Shown piece by piece: positions 31,118 to 31,286 of a DNA stretch of 31,286 nt (positions within the stretch are counted from its first letter, which is position 1; every line of letters begins with the position of its first letter). A model generated the notes under the pieces. It was not told the origin of the DNA. It saw nothing but the letters and a program-made list of their open reading frames with translations, and ran no database searches. The stretch comes from JBBKWJ01 sp037968895 (lineage in GTDB: Bacteria; Actinomycetota; Acidimicrobiia; Acidimicrobiales; SZUA-35): positions 1-31,286 of the forward strand of contig JBBKWJ010000194.1 in NCBI GenBank assembly GCA_037968895.1, written 5' to 3'. A program made the position numbers and the translations under genes.

Positions 31118-31285
31118 GTCTGGGACGCCTGATGGCCTATCGGGAATAGCGGTTCGCCAGTGGGTACCGTCGGGTTTGAAGATTTTGAGTTGGCGATCAG
31201 GCAGCAGTTTGAGTTGCCAATGCTGATGATGGTGCGAACACAACGGCACAAGGTGGTGGCGGTTCGTGACCGGCGCCGTCGTTCG
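31106..31285 (-). CDS. C-terminal part of an HNH endonuclease (DUF222/HNH type), partial
   Basis: 59 residues are in the window; the 5' part lies beyond the right edge. NRHHLVPLCSHHHQHWQLKL is the HNH motif as found at the C-terminus of the abundant actinobacterial DUF222-HNH proteins (usual form: NLVPLCxxHHxxxH), followed by KIFKPDGTHWRT and a stop in ...DRPD. These genes occur in many dispersed copies and are thought to be mobile or selfish; 13E12-type repeat proteins of mycobacteria are relatives. Activity cannot be judged from this fragment. Confidence 0.75.
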   Translation of the reverse strand, partial: RTTAPVTNRHHLVPLCSHHHQHWQLKLLPDRQLKIFKPDGTHWRTAIPDRPSGVPDRPD

Positions 31286-31286
31286 T

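Noticed and set aside
1..31286. tRNA or rRNA genes, riboswitches, IS elements
   Set aside because: No cloverleaf with a CCA end, rRNA-like stretch, transposase motif or recognised riboswitch core was seen by eye. A tRNAscan-SE/Infernal run would settle this.

Overview
The window is a densely coding, moderately GC-rich stretch of an actinobacterial chromosome, most likely from the class Acidimicrobiia (Ilumatobacter-type). The evidence is two WhiB iron-sulphur regulators, a SenX3/RegX3-type phosphate two-component system, a UPF0182 membrane protein, a Zincin_2 (DUF2342) protein, a DivIVA-type coiled-coil protein, an N-terminal WRHPSE motif on an HtrA-like protein, frequent GTG starts, and many genes whose -10 box lies directly upstream of the start codon (leaderless mRNAs). 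The taxonomic call is inference; no rRNA is present. I saw no tRNA, rRNA, CRISPR array, prophage or insertion sequence.

Layout. Bases 1-1931: a gene tail, then a minus-strand pair (a GH1-like protein that has lost its catalytic motifs, and a HAD hydrolase). 1998-6590: a VWA-domain protein, a WhiB preceded by an overlapping upstream ORF, tatA, an ECF sigma factor with a membrane partner, and a second WhiB on the minus strand. 6699-9142: a small acidic protein, a ROK sugar kinase, a Nudix hydrolase and a small M48 peptidase. 9170-15691: a complete phosphate regulon, made of a Pho box, pstS, an attenuator-like intergenic region, pstC, pstA, pstB, a fused PhoU-SenX3 kinase and regX3. 15725-20692: an MFS-like transporter, a Zincin_2 protein, an SDR epimerase-like protein and a degenerate HtrA/PDZ protein. 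20783-25019: moaE overlapping mreB, a HEAT-repeat protein, two small conserved proteins, and a PDZ/Lon-type (S16) membrane protease. 25086-30908: a DivIVA-like coiled-coil protein with a phage-MuF-like C-terminus, UPF0182 and msrA. The right edge holds the C-terminus of an HNH endonuclease flanked by short repeats.

How the genes work together. The strongest system is phosphate sensing. PstSCAB imports phosphate. PhoU normally relays transporter state to a membrane histidine kinase, but here PhoU is covalently fused to a SenX3-like PAS/HisKA/HATPase kinase that has no membrane segments, and its RegX3 partner follows directly. This turns a usually non-covalent PhoU-kinase contact into one polypeptide. 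Other themes are envelope and stress control (ECF sigma factor plus membrane partner, TatA, M48, HtrA-like and S16 proteins) and cell shape (MreB, DivIVA-like).

Several proteins keep a family fold but lack its catalytic residues: the GH1-like, HtrA-like, SDR and Zincin_2 proteins. They are described individually below.
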